Assembly: GCF_946885885.1 (NCBI RefSeq)
Contig: NZ_CAMPHN010000044.1
Location: forward strand, 1 to 29,905
Direction of reading: 5' to 3'
DNA from: an uncultured Pseudomonas sp.
Lineage (GTDB): Bacteria; Pseudomonadota; Gammaproteobacteria; Pseudomonadales; Pseudomonadaceae
DNA length: 29,905 nucleotides
Position 1 is the stretch's first letter, and each line of letters opens with the position of its first letter. The notes beneath the pieces are model-generated. The model saw only the letters and a list, made by a program, of their open reading frames with translations. It made no database searches and was not told the DNA's origin. Shown here piece by piece: positions 8,283 through 16,096 of the stretch. The position numbers were made by a program, and so were the translations under genes.

Positions 8283-8806
8283 GCCCAGCGCTCCCTATCG
8301 TCGAACTCCAGCCTGATCGGGCGTCCCAGCGAATCGGCCAGGCTGCGCCGGCAATGCTCGCGGCTGTCCCTGAGTTTCTCCAAGGCCGAGCGCTGGGCAA
8401 AGCGCAGGGTGATGTTCCAGCCATTGCCCGGCATGGGCTTGAGGGCAAAGCCGACTTCGCCCAGGTTGGGCATCATCAGGGTCGCCTCCAGCATCTGGCC
8501 GGCCTGGCCGGGGCGTTCGGGCAGCAGCTCGGTGAGTTTCTGTTGCAGCGGCCCCCACTCGGGCGGGCTGGCGGCGCTCGCGGTACTTTCGCTGGTTTGC
8601 GCCGCAAAGCTGTCCGTGGATTGCTGCATCTGCGGTTGCCAGGCACCCCAGGCGAGGCTATCGGCATCGTCGAGCAATTGCGTGAACAGCTCACTATCGC
8701 GGCCATTGGCTTGGCTTTCGCGCTGGCGCGGATTTTCCGGTGTCCTGTGCGGCGGCGGTTCGATTGCCCGCTGCCGGGGGCGATGGGCAAGATTGGCGGT
8801 GTTCAC
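8279..8806 (-). CDS. hrpP: HrpP (SctP), needle/pilus length and substrate-switch protein
   Basis: 175 residues, identified mainly by position between hrpO and hrcQ. The N-terminal half is polar and low-complexity (Gln, Ser, Pro, Arg). The C-terminal half is more ordered, with GEVGFALKPMPGNGWNITLRF, consistent with the T3S4 substrate-switch domain of SctP/HrpP proteins. SctP binds SctU and times the change from early to late substrates. Four-base overlaps occur on both sides. Confidence 0.8.
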   Translation of the reverse strand: MNTANLAHRPRQRAIEPPPHRTPENPRQRESQANGRDSELFTQLLDDADSLAWGAWQPQMQQSTDSFAAQTSESTASAASPPEWGPLQQKLTELLPERPGQAGQMLEATLMMPNLGEVGFALKPMPGNGWNITLRFAQRSALEKLRDSREHCRRSLADSLGRPIRLEFDDRERWA

Positions 8807-9270
8807 AAGGTTCCTCCCAGGTTCTTCGACAGGTAGTCCAGTTTTTCCACCGCGCGCTGGCTTTGCAGCATGGCGTCGCGGGCCGAATCGATACGTTGCT
8901 CCTGGCGGCCGTGGTCCTGCGCCAGTTCGTCCAGTTGCACCTGGCGGTAGGCGAGGGCGCCGATCATGGCGTGCTCGCTGGCGATCCAGTCCTGCACCTT
9001 GGCGACCGGCTTGGCCTCGGCTCGGTGCTCGTCGAGCAGATCGGCGCGTCGTTGGCGGCTTTCCCGCTGCTGCTGGTGCAAGGCGGTGCGGCCTTGTTCG
9101 AGGCGCTCGACGAGCGCTTCGAGGCGTTCCTGCTCTTGCCGCAGTTCGCGTTCGGCGCGGCTGAGGCGCTGACGGCGGATCGGTTTGAGGATATTCAGGG
9201 TGCGGCCCAGTTCGGCCAGGGCCGGGTCGTCGGCTTCCGGTTCTTCGGGCATGAATCTAGTGCGGCGCAT
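8803..9270 (-). CDS. hrpO: HrpO (SctO), ATPase stalk protein
   Basis: 155 residues, nearly all predicted coiled coil: heptad-like Leu with abundant Arg, Glu and Gln from about residue 25 to 145. SctO proteins (YscO/FliJ type) form the central stalk under the ATPase ring and link it to SctV. The start at 9270 overlaps the end of hrcN by 14 bases; an alternative ATG at 9252 (MPEEPEADD) would remove the overlap, and neither has a convincing ribosome site. Identification rests on shape and position. Confidence 0.85.
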   Translation of the reverse strand: MRRTRFMPEEPEADDPALAELGRTLNILKPIRRQRLSRAERELRQEQERLEALVERLEQGRTALHQQQRESRQRRADLLDEHRAEAKPVAKVQDWIASEHAMIGALAYRQVQLDELAQDHGRQEQRIDSARDAMLQSQRAVEKLDYLSKNLGGTL

Positions 9271-10615
9271 GGGCGGTTACCCCTGTCAGTAGGTCGAGGA
9301 CTTCGTCGATCGGTGTCGGTTCGCGCATCTCTTGGCGGAGGAAGGCGTTGATCGCGTCCTGCGACTCCACCGCGTAGTCGGTGAAGGCGTCGTTGCCCGG
9401 CTGGTATTCGCCCAACTTGATCAACATCTCGACCTGTTGGTAGGCGGCCATCAGGCGGCGCAGCATGGTGGCGTGGCGGACATGCTCGCGCTCGACCACG
9501 TTGGTCATGGTCCGGCTCAGGCTGGCGAGGATGTCCACGGCCGGGTAATGGCCTTTCTCGGCCAGACGGCGGGCGAGGACGATGTGACCGTCGAGCAGCG
9601 AGCGCACCTCGTCGGCCACCGGGTCGTTCATCGAGTCCTGCTCGATCAGCACCGAGTAGAGCGCGGTGATGCAGCCGTCGTTGGTTTGCCCGGCCCGTTC
9701 GACCAGACGCGGCAGCAAGGTGTAGACCGAGGGCGGCAGGCCGCCGCGGCCTGGCGGCTCGCCGCTGGCCAGGCCGATTTCGCGCTGGGCGCGGGCGAAG
9801 CGGGTCAGCGAGTCGATGATCAGCAACACGCTTTTGCCCTGGCGCCGATAGCCTTCGGCGATGGCGGTGGCGGTGAAGGCCGCGCGGGCGCGCTCCATGC
9901 TGCTGCGGTCGGAGGTGGAGCAGATCAGCACGGTGCGCTGGCGCAGCTCGTCGTCCAGTTCGTGGTCGAGGAATTCGCGCAGTTCGCGGCCGCGTTCGCC
10001 GATCAGGCCGAACACGATGGCATCGCAGGGCGTGTTGCGCGCCAGTTCGGCGAGCAGGGTGGTCTTGCCGCAGCCGGCGCCGGCGAACAAGCCGACGCGC
10101 TGGCCCTGGCCGATGGTCAGCAGCCCGTCGATGGCGCGCATACCGGTGTGCAGCGCTTGGCTGATCCGGGGCCGTTCGGTCGGCGCCGGCGCATCGGCGA
10201 TCACCGGCAGCGCGTTGTCGGCATCCTCCGGGTTGGCGAAGGCGCCGCGGCTGTGCTCGTCCAGCGGGCGGCCGAAACCGTCGAGCACGCTGCCCAGCAG
10301 GTCGTCGCCGACGACGATGCTGTGCGGACGGAACAGCGGCGTGACCCGGGCGCCGATGGCGATGCCGTCCAGTGCGCCGAGGGCCGATAGCAGGGTGACG
10401 GATTGGCTGAAGCCGACGATTTCGGCCAGCACCGTGCTGCCGTCGTCGCGCTGCACGTTGCACAGGTCGCCGATCTTCGCTTGTGGCAGGCAGCTTTCCA
10501 GGAGAATGCCGCTGACCCCGACGATACGGCCATAGACGCCGACCGGGGCGAAGCGCTCCAGGCGTTTGGCTTCGTCGGCGCTCCAGGCGTCCAGGGCTTG
10601 CAAGGCGGCATCCAT
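9257..10615 (-). CDS. hrcN: HrcN (SctN), type III secretion ATPase
   Basis: Hexameric ATPase that strips chaperones and unfolds substrates at the base of the T3SS. The F1-like fold is clear: Walker A AGAGCGKTT near residue 180, FGLIGERGRELREF, Walker B VLLIIDSLTRFARAQREIG near 265, and GEPPGRGGLPPSVYTLLPRL. About 452 residues, normal for the family. The ATG at 10615 overlaps the hrpQ stop as TGATG; a GTG directly before it (10618) would give GTGA coupling instead. Confidence 0.97.
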   Translation of the reverse strand: MDAALQALDAWSADEAKRLERFAPVGVYGRIVGVSGILLESCLPQAKIGDLCNVQRDDGSTVLAEIVGFSQSVTLLSALGALDGIAIGARVTPLFRPHSIVVGDDLLGSVLDGFGRPLDEHSRGAFANPEDADNALPVIADAPAPTERPRISQALHTGMRAIDGLLTIGQGQRVGLFAGAGCGKTTLLAELARNTPCDAIVFGLIGERGRELREFLDHELDDELRQRTVLICSTSDRSSMERARAAFTATAIAEGYRRQGKSVLLIIDSLTRFARAQREIGLASGEPPGRGGLPPSVYTLLPRLVERAGQTNDGCITALYSVLIEQDSMNDPVADEVRSLLDGHIVLARRLAEKGHYPAVDILASLSRTMTNVVEREHVRHATMLRRLMAAYQQVEMLIKLGEYQPGNDAFTDYAVESQDAINAFLRQEMREPTPIDEVLDLLTGVTAHAPH

Positions 10616-11553
10616 CACCAGGTCACCTCGATCCGCTGGGCGCCGCCGAATTCGATGCGCTTGTCGTCCAGGGCGATCAGACGCAGGCCGTCGATCTCGT
10701 CGCCGACGAAAATCCGCCGGCCGCTGGCGGTGACGATATGGGCGCTATGGCCGCCGTTGATCTGCGCGATGGCGAACGGCAGCGCCGAGATCAGCGGGGT
10801 GGTGCGATCGATCACCTTCAGGGCGCCGGCGTACTGCCGGTCGAAGTGCGCCAGCATGCGCTCCACCAAGGCCCGCTCGGTTTTTTTCAGGCGCCCCTGC
10901 AATACCAGGCTGCCGTTTTCCTCGGTCAGCGTGAGCCGGTCGTGCAACTCGCGGTCCTTGATCATGCGCAGCAGGGTTTCTTTGCCTTCCATCAGGGAGG
11001 GCACGGGTTTGCTCGCCTGCTGGCCGGGCGGCTGCTCGATGGCGGCCTCGCCGGTGAGGATCCAGCCGACGGTCGCGGCCGTCAGGGCCAGGCTGGCCCC
11101 CAGGATCAACAGCCCGGACCACGAGCGCGAAGGCTTCGCTATGCTCGAGCGGTCTTCGGGAGAGGCGACGACTTCGGCGCTTTCCGCCTGCGTTGCGGAT
11201 TCGTCGAACGCATCAGGCGTTTCGATCTGCGTCGTTTCGCTCTCGTCGTCGGCCGGCCATTCGCTATTGGCGCTGACCAGGGTCAACCACACGCCACCCA
11301 GGGCGAACACGGTGTCGGGTTGCAATGGAGCGATCTGGCTGACGCGATGGCCTTCGCTGTCGCTGAGTGGGCCTTGGCGGCTGGACAGCGACCAGTTTTC
11401 ATCCTGCCGTTCGAGCAGGCAGTGCTCGGCCTCGATGCCGGGGTCGTAAAGCGCGAGTTCGGCCTCGGCGGAGGAGCCGATGCGCCATTGCCCGCCGCTT
11501 AGCGGCAGCGCCGCGCCACGATGCAAACCAGTCAAAACACGTAACTCGAACAT
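10615..11553 (-). CDS. hrpQ: HrpQ (SctD), inner-membrane ring protein
   Basis: 312 residues from the ATG at 11553 (MFELRVLTGLHRG), chosen over an in-frame TTG at 11571 because homologues begin this way as I recall, and a CAGGG lies upstream. An N-terminal FHA-like domain (residues about 1-95, GAALPLSGGQWRIG) is followed by an acidic linker. A single transmembrane segment comes next, near residue 155 (LLILGASLALTAATVGWIL). The periplasmic part ends in a BON/ring-building region. SctD makes the outer of the two inner-membrane rings and docks HrcQ. Its partner HrcJ is not in the window. Confidence 0.92.
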   Translation of the reverse strand: MFELRVLTGLHRGAALPLSGGQWRIGSSAEAELALYDPGIEAEHCLLERQDENWSLSSRQGPLSDSEGHRVSQIAPLQPDTVFALGGVWLTLVSANSEWPADDESETTQIETPDAFDESATQAESAEVVASPEDRSSIAKPSRSWSGLLILGASLALTAATVGWILTGEAAIEQPPGQQASKPVPSLMEGKETLLRMIKDRELHDRLTLTEENGSLVLQGRLKKTERALVERMLAHFDRQYAGALKVIDRTTPLISALPFAIAQINGGHSAHIVTASGRRIFVGDEIDGLRLIALDDKRIEFGGAQRIEVTW

Positions 11554-11587
11554 TCTTTTTGCCCTGGTCAATCAAGCGGAAAATTTC

Positions 11588-13675
11588 TCAGGCAAGCATC
11601 GCTTGCGTTTCGTCGAGATCGATCCGGCCCAATACGTTGACCGGTATCGAGCCCTGCAACTCGGCGAAGGACAGCACCGGCACCCGGTTGAACTCGTCCT
11701 GTAGCAACGAGCGCAGCGGGCTGCGCAGATCCTGGGCGACCAGCAGCAGCGAGTTCTGCTGGGCGCGTATGGGAAAGGCGCCGCGCAGCTGCTCCACCAG
11801 GGCGCTGCCCAGCTCCGGCGACAGGGCGAAGAAGGTGCCGGTCTGCATTTGCCGCAAGGAATCGCGCAGCAGCACTTCGGTTTCCGGGGTCAGGAGCCAG
11901 ACATGCAGCCCATCGGCGGTGCAATGCTGATGGCAGAGTTGGGCCTTCAGGGCGATGCGTACGTAGTCGCAGAGGACGCTGACATCGCGCTCGTGTTGGC
12001 CGTGTTCGATCAGTGTCTCGGCGATCGGACGGATCGCCCGCAGCGGCACGCGCTCGGCGGCCAGGCGCTGGAGTACCGCGGAAAAGCGCGACAGCGGCAA
12101 TACCCGTTGCAGCTCTTGCGCCAGCTCCGATTGTTCGGATTCCAGCCAGCTGAGGATGGCCTTGGTCTCTTGCAGACCGATGAACTGCGAGCTGCTGTTG
12201 TACAGGGCCTGAGTCATGCGTTCGAGAATCAGCTCATCGCTCGTCAGCCCGTTCACGCCTTCGCGCTGTAGCAACTGGTGCTCGGGGTCGAGCCATAGCC
12301 AGTGCGCTTCTTCGCGCTCCGGATCGCCGCTCTGCTGGTCGCCGGCCTCATCGCCGAACAGCGCCCGTTCGACCGCCAGCTTGCCATTGGCGAAACTGGC
12401 TTTGAGCACCGGCACCTCGTGCACGCAGAAACGGAATTCGTCCACCGGCAGGCGTTCGCTGTACTCGATCTCGAACGAGGGCAGGGTGAAGCCGAAGCGA
12501 AAGACCAGGGTGTTGCGCTGTTGGCGGATGCTGTGGATCACCGATTCCGTCAGCGGCTGGCCCGCATGGTTCGGATGGAACTGCAGCAGGTAGGCGCGGG
12601 TGGGGACGAAGCGGCGCAGATCTTCGACGCCGTTCTGTTCCGGTTCGCAGTTGGTGACGGGCCGGTTCTCGCTCAAGCCCTTCTGTTTCGCCCGCCAGAG
12701 CTGCAGCAAGCCGCTGCCCAGGCAGACCATGCTGATGGTGACGAACACCGCGGTCGGCATGCCGGGAATCATGGCAAAACCGAGCATGGCGAAGGAGGCG
12801 ATGATCCAGGCCTTGGGCTGGCTGGTCAGCTGTTCGGCGATTTCCTGGCCGATGTTGGCGTCGACCGCCTGGCTGTCGGAGACCCGGGTGATGATCATGC
12901 CGGCGGTCAGTGAAATCAGCAGGGCGGGAATCTGCGCGATCAGGCCGTCGCCGATGGTCAGTACCGAATACAGGCGCATGGAGTCGCCGGCGGCCATGCC
13001 GTTCTGCATCACGCCGATGGCGAAGCCGCCCAGCATGTTGATGAAAACGATGATCAGGCCGGCGATGGCGTCGCCCTTGACGAACTTCATGGCGCCGTCC
13101 ATCGCCCCGAACAGCTGGCTTTCCTTGGCCAGGCGTTCGCGCCGCGCCTTGGCTTCGATGCCGTCGATCAAGCCGCCGCGCAGGTCGCTGTCGATGGACA
13201 TCTGTTTGCCCGGCATGGCGTCGAGGGTGAAACGTGCGGCGACCTCGGCGACCCGCTCGGAACCCTTGGTGATCACCAGGAAGTTGACCAGCGTGAGGAT
13301 CAGGAAGATCACCAGGCCGACCGCCAGGTTGCCGCCGACCACGAAGTTGCCGAAGGCCTCGACGATATGCCCGGCGTCGGCCTGCAGAAGGATCAAACGG
13401 GTGGTGGCGATCGACAGCGCCAGGCGGAACATGGTGGTCAACAGCAACACCGCCGGGAAGGTGGAGAACGCCAGCGGGGTGGGCAGGTACATGGCCATCA
13501 TGATCAGCAGGGAGGAAATACTGATATTCATGGCGATCAGCACGTCGACCAGCTGGGTCGGCAAGGGCAGGATCATCATGAACACGATGGCCATCACCAT
13601 GACCGCGCCGACCACCTCCGAACGCTTCATCGCGCTGATGGCGATGCGGTTCAGCCAGACGAACAGCAGGCTCAT
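11588..13675 (-). CDS. hrcV: HrcV (SctV), major export-gate protein
   Basis: 695 residues, the size of FlhA/SctV family members. The N-terminal 320 residues hold about eight hydrophobic segments and the conserved cytoplasmic loop (PGKQMSIDSDLRGG, then ARRERLAKES). The C-terminal half is the cytoplasmic nonameric ring that binds chaperone-substrate and gatekeeper complexes. The start overlaps the hrpJ stop by four bases (ATGA). A second in-frame Met at residue 16 (MKRSEVVGAVMV) fits common family starts and could be the true one. Confidence 0.96.
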   Translation of the reverse strand: MSLLFVWLNRIAISAMKRSEVVGAVMVMAIVFMMILPLPTQLVDVLIAMNISISSLLIMMAMYLPTPLAFSTFPAVLLLTTMFRLALSIATTRLILLQADAGHIVEAFGNFVVGGNLAVGLVIFLILTLVNFLVITKGSERVAEVAARFTLDAMPGKQMSIDSDLRGGLIDGIEAKARRERLAKESQLFGAMDGAMKFVKGDAIAGLIIVFINMLGGFAIGVMQNGMAAGDSMRLYSVLTIGDGLIAQIPALLISLTAGMIITRVSDSQAVDANIGQEIAEQLTSQPKAWIIASFAMLGFAMIPGMPTAVFVTISMVCLGSGLLQLWRAKQKGLSENRPVTNCEPEQNGVEDLRRFVPTRAYLLQFHPNHAGQPLTESVIHSIRQQRNTLVFRFGFTLPSFEIEYSERLPVDEFRFCVHEVPVLKASFANGKLAVERALFGDEAGDQQSGDPEREEAHWLWLDPEHQLLQREGVNGLTSDELILERMTQALYNSSSQFIGLQETKAILSWLESEQSELAQELQRVLPLSRFSAVLQRLAAERVPLRAIRPIAETLIEHGQHERDVSVLCDYVRIALKAQLCHQHCTADGLHVWLLTPETEVLLRDSLRQMQTGTFFALSPELGSALVEQLRGAFPIRAQQNSLLLVAQDLRSPLRSLLQDEFNRVPVLSFAELQGSIPVNVLGRIDLDETQAMLA

Positions 13676-14793
13676 GCTTGCACCTTGGCGGCAGCCGACT
13701 GGGCTTTAAGCACGCGCTCGGTGCGCGCCTGCTCGTCCATTAGGGTGCGCATTAAGCCCAGCGCGCTCTGGCGGGTTTTCGCGTCTTTCCAGAGTGGCAT
13801 CGGCAGTTCCTGGACGACAGGGTGAAGGGCGTTGAGAAACGGCGCCTGACGCAACGGATCCTTGCCGACCACTTCATGGCTGAGGTTCTGGAAGTCGCGC
13901 ATGAACACCCCGTTGGTACTCAAGCGCAGCAGGTTGCGCGTCAGTTGCACGGGGCTCAAACCGGGAGTGCTGGTGTCCGTAGTCATACGTTCGAGCACCT
14001 CACGGCTGCTCTGCAGGGTATGGCTGAGCTGACTGGAGGCATTCAGTTTGCCGAGCAGCCCGCGCAATGCGCTGGGCGTCAGCGAGGGCGCCAGCGCGCC
14101 TATATCGTCGGCCAAGGCGCGCTGCAACGAGCGCAGGCCGCGGCCGAAGTCCTTTTCCTCGAAGCGCTCGAGCAGTGCGTCGAGAATGCCGCCCACCGAT
14201 TGCTGATTGACCACCGCCTGGTAGTAAAGGTGACGCATGGACTGCTTCTGCTCAGGATCGGCGCTGAACTCGGCGATGGCGCTGGCGGTGTTCAAGCCGG
14301 CACGGATCTGCTCGCCATATTCCTCATGCAGGGTGCCGAGGTACTGCTCGGCGATCTGGCTGTCTTCCTGATTGCCATGGGCCTGGGCTTGGCGCTGCAC
14401 CTGCTGGAGCACGATGCTGGCGCGGGTCGGATCCTTATCGGTGAGCTCGAGCAAATCCTCCAGCGAGGGCTGCTGCTTCAACAGCGATTGCATCTGCTGC
14501 GCCTGCTTGCCCAGGTTCAGCAGCGAGGGTTGGTCCAGCAGCCGGTAGAGCTCGGCCAGCTTTTCCACCCGCTCGACGTTGCGGTGCTGTTTCTTGCCCG
14601 AGATTTCCCGCTGGTTCAGCGCCTTGCTGTTGCGCTCCACGCTGGCGCTGAACACCATCGCCACTTCTTCCATCGCGTTCGTCAGCGGCTGATTGGGCTG
14701 TACCAGCTTCGCGTTCTCGGCGGGGGCTTTGAAGGTTTCCAAATGCGGCAGAAAAGCCCCGGCCTGAATGCCGCTATAAGAATTGATCGACAT
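13672..14793 (-). CDS. hrpJ: HrpJ (SctW), gatekeeper controlling translocator/effector order
   Basis: 373 residues, first gene of the apparatus operon. SctW proteins (HrpJ/YopN/TyeA family) hold back effectors until translocators are exported. The sequence is mostly helical and polar with the family-like opening segment NAMEEVAMVFSASVERNSK, then ERVEKLAELYRLL, and a region of acidic/Gln helices. The start is set by the hrp box 33 bases upstream and the ATG at 14793. The stop overlaps hrcV. Confidence 0.93.
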   Translation of the reverse strand: MSINSYSGIQAGAFLPHLETFKAPAENAKLVQPNQPLTNAMEEVAMVFSASVERNSKALNQREISGKKQHRNVERVEKLAELYRLLDQPSLLNLGKQAQQMQSLLKQQPSLEDLLELTDKDPTRASIVLQQVQRQAQAHGNQEDSQIAEQYLGTLHEEYGEQIRAGLNTASAIAEFSADPEQKQSMRHLYYQAVVNQQSVGGILDALLERFEEKDFGRGLRSLQRALADDIGALAPSLTPSALRGLLGKLNASSQLSHTLQSSREVLERMTTDTSTPGLSPVQLTRNLLRLSTNGVFMRDFQNLSHEVVGKDPLRQAPFLNALHPVVQELPMPLWKDAKTRQSALGLMRTLMDEQARTERVLKAQSAAAKVQA

Positions 14794-14826
14794 AACGCTG
14801 AGCTCACTTGGAAGGGTGTTTTCAGC

Positions 14827-14854
14827 TATGTGGAAAAACCCTGAAAAGAGTTCC
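14827..14854 (-). promoter_or_regulatory. hrp box (HrpL promoter) for the hrpJ-hrcU operon
   Basis: Read on the minus strand this is GGAACT-N15-CCACATA; the only deviation is T for C at the last base of the -35, a common variant. It ends 33 bases before the hrpJ start codon and would drive all eleven genes down to 4331. Like the box at 4268, its spacer ends in a T run next to CCACATA. Confidence 0.92.
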
Positions 14855-14932
14855 CTGGCGAGCGGTCGATACGAGTTTTATCGGCAGAATATTGTTTCAG
14901 GAATATTGCATCTATATGAAGACTTTCTGTTG

Positions 14933-14946
14933 TGCAATTTATTGCG
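14933..14946. promoter_or_regulatory. Upstream HrpS-type enhancer dyad (one mismatch)
   Basis: TGCAA-TTTA-TTGCG matches 9 of the 10 defined bases of TGCAA-N4-TTGCA, the dyad I recall as the HrpS binding site in the Erwinia amylovora hrpL promoter. It lies 31 bases upstream of a perfect copy, about three helical turns, so both could be bound on the same face. Confidence 0.6.
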
Positions 14947-14963
14947 CTGGGTTTTTTGAGTTA

Positions 14964-14977
14964 TGCAAGCGATTGCA
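14964..14977. promoter_or_regulatory. HrpS-type enhancer dyad, perfect match
   Basis: TGCAA-GCGA-TTGCA fits the published HrpS dyad exactly. It is about 100 bases upstream of the predicted hrpL transcription start, a normal distance for a sigma-54 enhancer. The region around it is AT-rich and free of genes. Confidence 0.75.
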
Positions 14978-15013
14978 TTAATTGAATGTTCAGTTAAGTA
15001 TAAAAACGTTGTT

Positions 15014-15026
15014 TATCAATAATTTA
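15014..15026 (+). promoter_or_regulatory. IHF binding site
   Basis: TATCAATAATTTA matches the IHF consensus WATCAANNNNTTR at every defined base, within an A/T-rich tract. It sits between the enhancer dyads and the -24/-12 promoter, where IHF bends DNA to bring the activator onto sigma-54 polymerase. Confidence 0.7.
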
Positions 15027-15042
15027 ATATTGATTAAGTGTG

Positions 15043-15058
15043 TGGCACAGCCTCTGCA
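15043..15058 (+). promoter_or_regulatory. Sigma-54 (-24/-12) promoter of hrpL
   Basis: TGGCACAGCCTCTGCA has GG and GC elements in the exact 12-base register and fits TGGCAC-N5-YTGCA. The predicted start of transcription is near 15069, giving a leader of about 40 bases. hrpL genes of P. syringae and Erwinia are RpoN-dependent, which agrees. Confidence 0.88.
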
Positions 15059-15109
15059 ATAGGTGTATCGCCAAGTCCTGGCATTCCCTGTTGATATGAG
15101 GAAAGTTCG

Positions 15110-15640
15110 ATGGAAACTATTGCGATTCAAGGTGTTGAGCGAGTTCAAGTTAATTGGGGAGAACTGGCAAAAGAGTGCGAGCAGAAACTTCGCAGGTTCA
15201 TTCGCAAACGTGTCATGAATCAGGACGATGCCGACGATCTTATGCAAATGACTTATCTGGAAGCCTTGCGCAATCAGCATAAGTTTTCCGGTACGTCGAA
15301 GCCGGAAACCTGGCTGTTCGGCATCGCCGTGAACCTGGTGCGCAACCACTTCAAGACGCTTTACGGCCAGCCGCAATGTGGCGACTTGGACGAGGTGATC
15401 GGTTTGCTGGAATACGAAGGCGACCCGAGCGCGCTCGTGGAGCAGCAGAGTGTTTTGGCACGCACCGCCGATGCCATCGAGTCTTTGCCGGCCGACGTGC
15501 GCACGCTGCTGGATCTGATCGTCGAAACCGACCTGAGCTATCAGGACGCCGCGCTGGCCCTGGGCATCCCCGTGGGCACCGTGCGCTCGCGCCTTTCCCG
15601 CACCCGCGAGCAGCTTAAAAACACGGTTTTCAACCAGTGA
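15110..15640 (+). CDS. hrpL: HrpL, ECF sigma factor of the Hrp regulon
   Basis: 176 residues, a group of ECF sigma factors with region 2 (about residues 20-85, DDADDLMQMTYLEALR) and region 4 with its helix-turn-helix (about 125-170, LSYQDAALALGIPVGTVRSR). It recruits polymerase to hrp boxes. The start at 15110 follows GAGGAAAG by about 7 bases. Placement divergent from hrpJ, the sigma-54 promoter and the five hrp boxes in the window all support HrpL rather than another ECF factor. It has no obvious anti-sigma gene next to it, as expected for HrpL. P. syringae HrpL is slightly longer as I recall (about 184). Confidence 0.9.
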   Translation: METIAIQGVERVQVNWGELAKECEQKLRRFIRKRVMNQDDADDLMQMTYLEALRNQHKFSGTSKPETWLFGIAVNLVRNHFKTLYGQPQCGDLDEVIGLLEYEGDPSALVEQQSVLARTADAIESLPADVRTLLDLIVETDLSYQDAALALGIPVGTVRSRLSRTREQLKNTVFNQ

Positions 15641-15654
15641 GCGGCCATTGAAAA

Positions 15655-15947
15655 GGCTATGTCCCAATAACGTGTTGCAGGCGGCTTTTGTAGGGTGGGT
15701 CGGGCCGCGCAGGTTAGTGGCGCGGAACCGGGATGGCGAAGCAACTGCAATATCTGTGCGCCACGTAACCCACCAAGCGGTCTTCGGCCTGGCCCCGCTG
15801 GTGGGTTACGGCGCAACTGATTTAGGCATCGACAGATAGCCCGTGGTCATGCGCCTAACCTGCGCGGCCCGACCCACCCTACGAATTGCCGTACCCAGAC
15901 AATGCTTATCCGGCCCACACACCGCAACACATAACGGGTGCATAGCC
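15655..15947. mobile_element. MITE-like element, 293 bp, with 8-bp target duplication
   Basis: The element begins GGCTATG and ends CATAGCC. The terminal inverted repeats can be aligned for 26 bases with 19 identities, including GTGTTGC. It is flanked by the direct repeat ATTGAAAA (15647-15654 and 15948-15955). Inside is a perfect 28-bp inverted repeat (15690-15717 and 15855-15882, starting GTAGGGTGGGTCGGGCC) and an inner GTAACCCACCA palindrome. No open frame for a transposase is present, so it would be non-autonomous. It separates hrpL from the downstream chaperone-effector unit. Confidence 0.75.
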
Positions 15948-15966
15948 ATTGAAAAGCCGACCCGGA

Positions 15967-16017
15967 AGCCTGTCGGAGTTGACCTCGGTAGAACGGCGTT
16001 AAGTCCGACAGGCTTTT
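15967..16017 (+). terminator. Hairpin with T run just before the next hrp box
   Basis: A perfect 11-bp stem, AGCCTGTCGGA and TCCGACAGGCT, with a 26-base loop is followed by TTTT. It would end transcripts coming from hrpL or the MITE before the hrp box that begins three bases later. Confidence 0.5.
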
Positions 16018-16019
16018 GC

Positions 16020-16047
16020 GGAACCCGAGGGTCGATGTCGCCACTCA
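16020..16047 (+). promoter_or_regulatory. hrp box for the chaperone-effector operon
   Basis: GGAACC-N15-CCACTCA is a perfect HrpL promoter. It ends 49 bases before the ATG at 16097. The -10 CCACTCA is the same as in the hrpK and 20397 boxes and differs from the CCACATA of the hrpJ and 4268 boxes. Confidence 0.93.
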
Positions 16048-16096
16048 GGTGATCGAGAAATGTTTCGTTTCTCGAAACATATTAGGAGATCAGTTA

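Noticed and set aside
7599..9164. Long plus-strand open frame (521 codons) opposite hrcQ-hrpP-hrpO
   Set aside because: It is antisense to well-supported hrp genes, Gln/Ala/Gly-rich in the way of high-GC shadow frames, and has no family resemblance.
12600..13709. Plus-strand open frame of 369 codons opposite hrcV
   Set aside because: It is an antisense shadow of the hrcV membrane domain; its Met/Thr/Ser-rich composition is the complement of that domain.
15722..15750. GGAACC at about 15723 inside the MITE as an additional hrp box
   Set aside because: No CCACNNA follows at 15 or 16 bases; the sequence at that distance is CTGCAAT.
15647..15955. Direct and inverted repeats after hrpL as a CRISPR array
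   Set aside because: There are only two direct repeats of 8 bases, with no regular spacer-repeat pattern; a MITE with a target duplication explains them.
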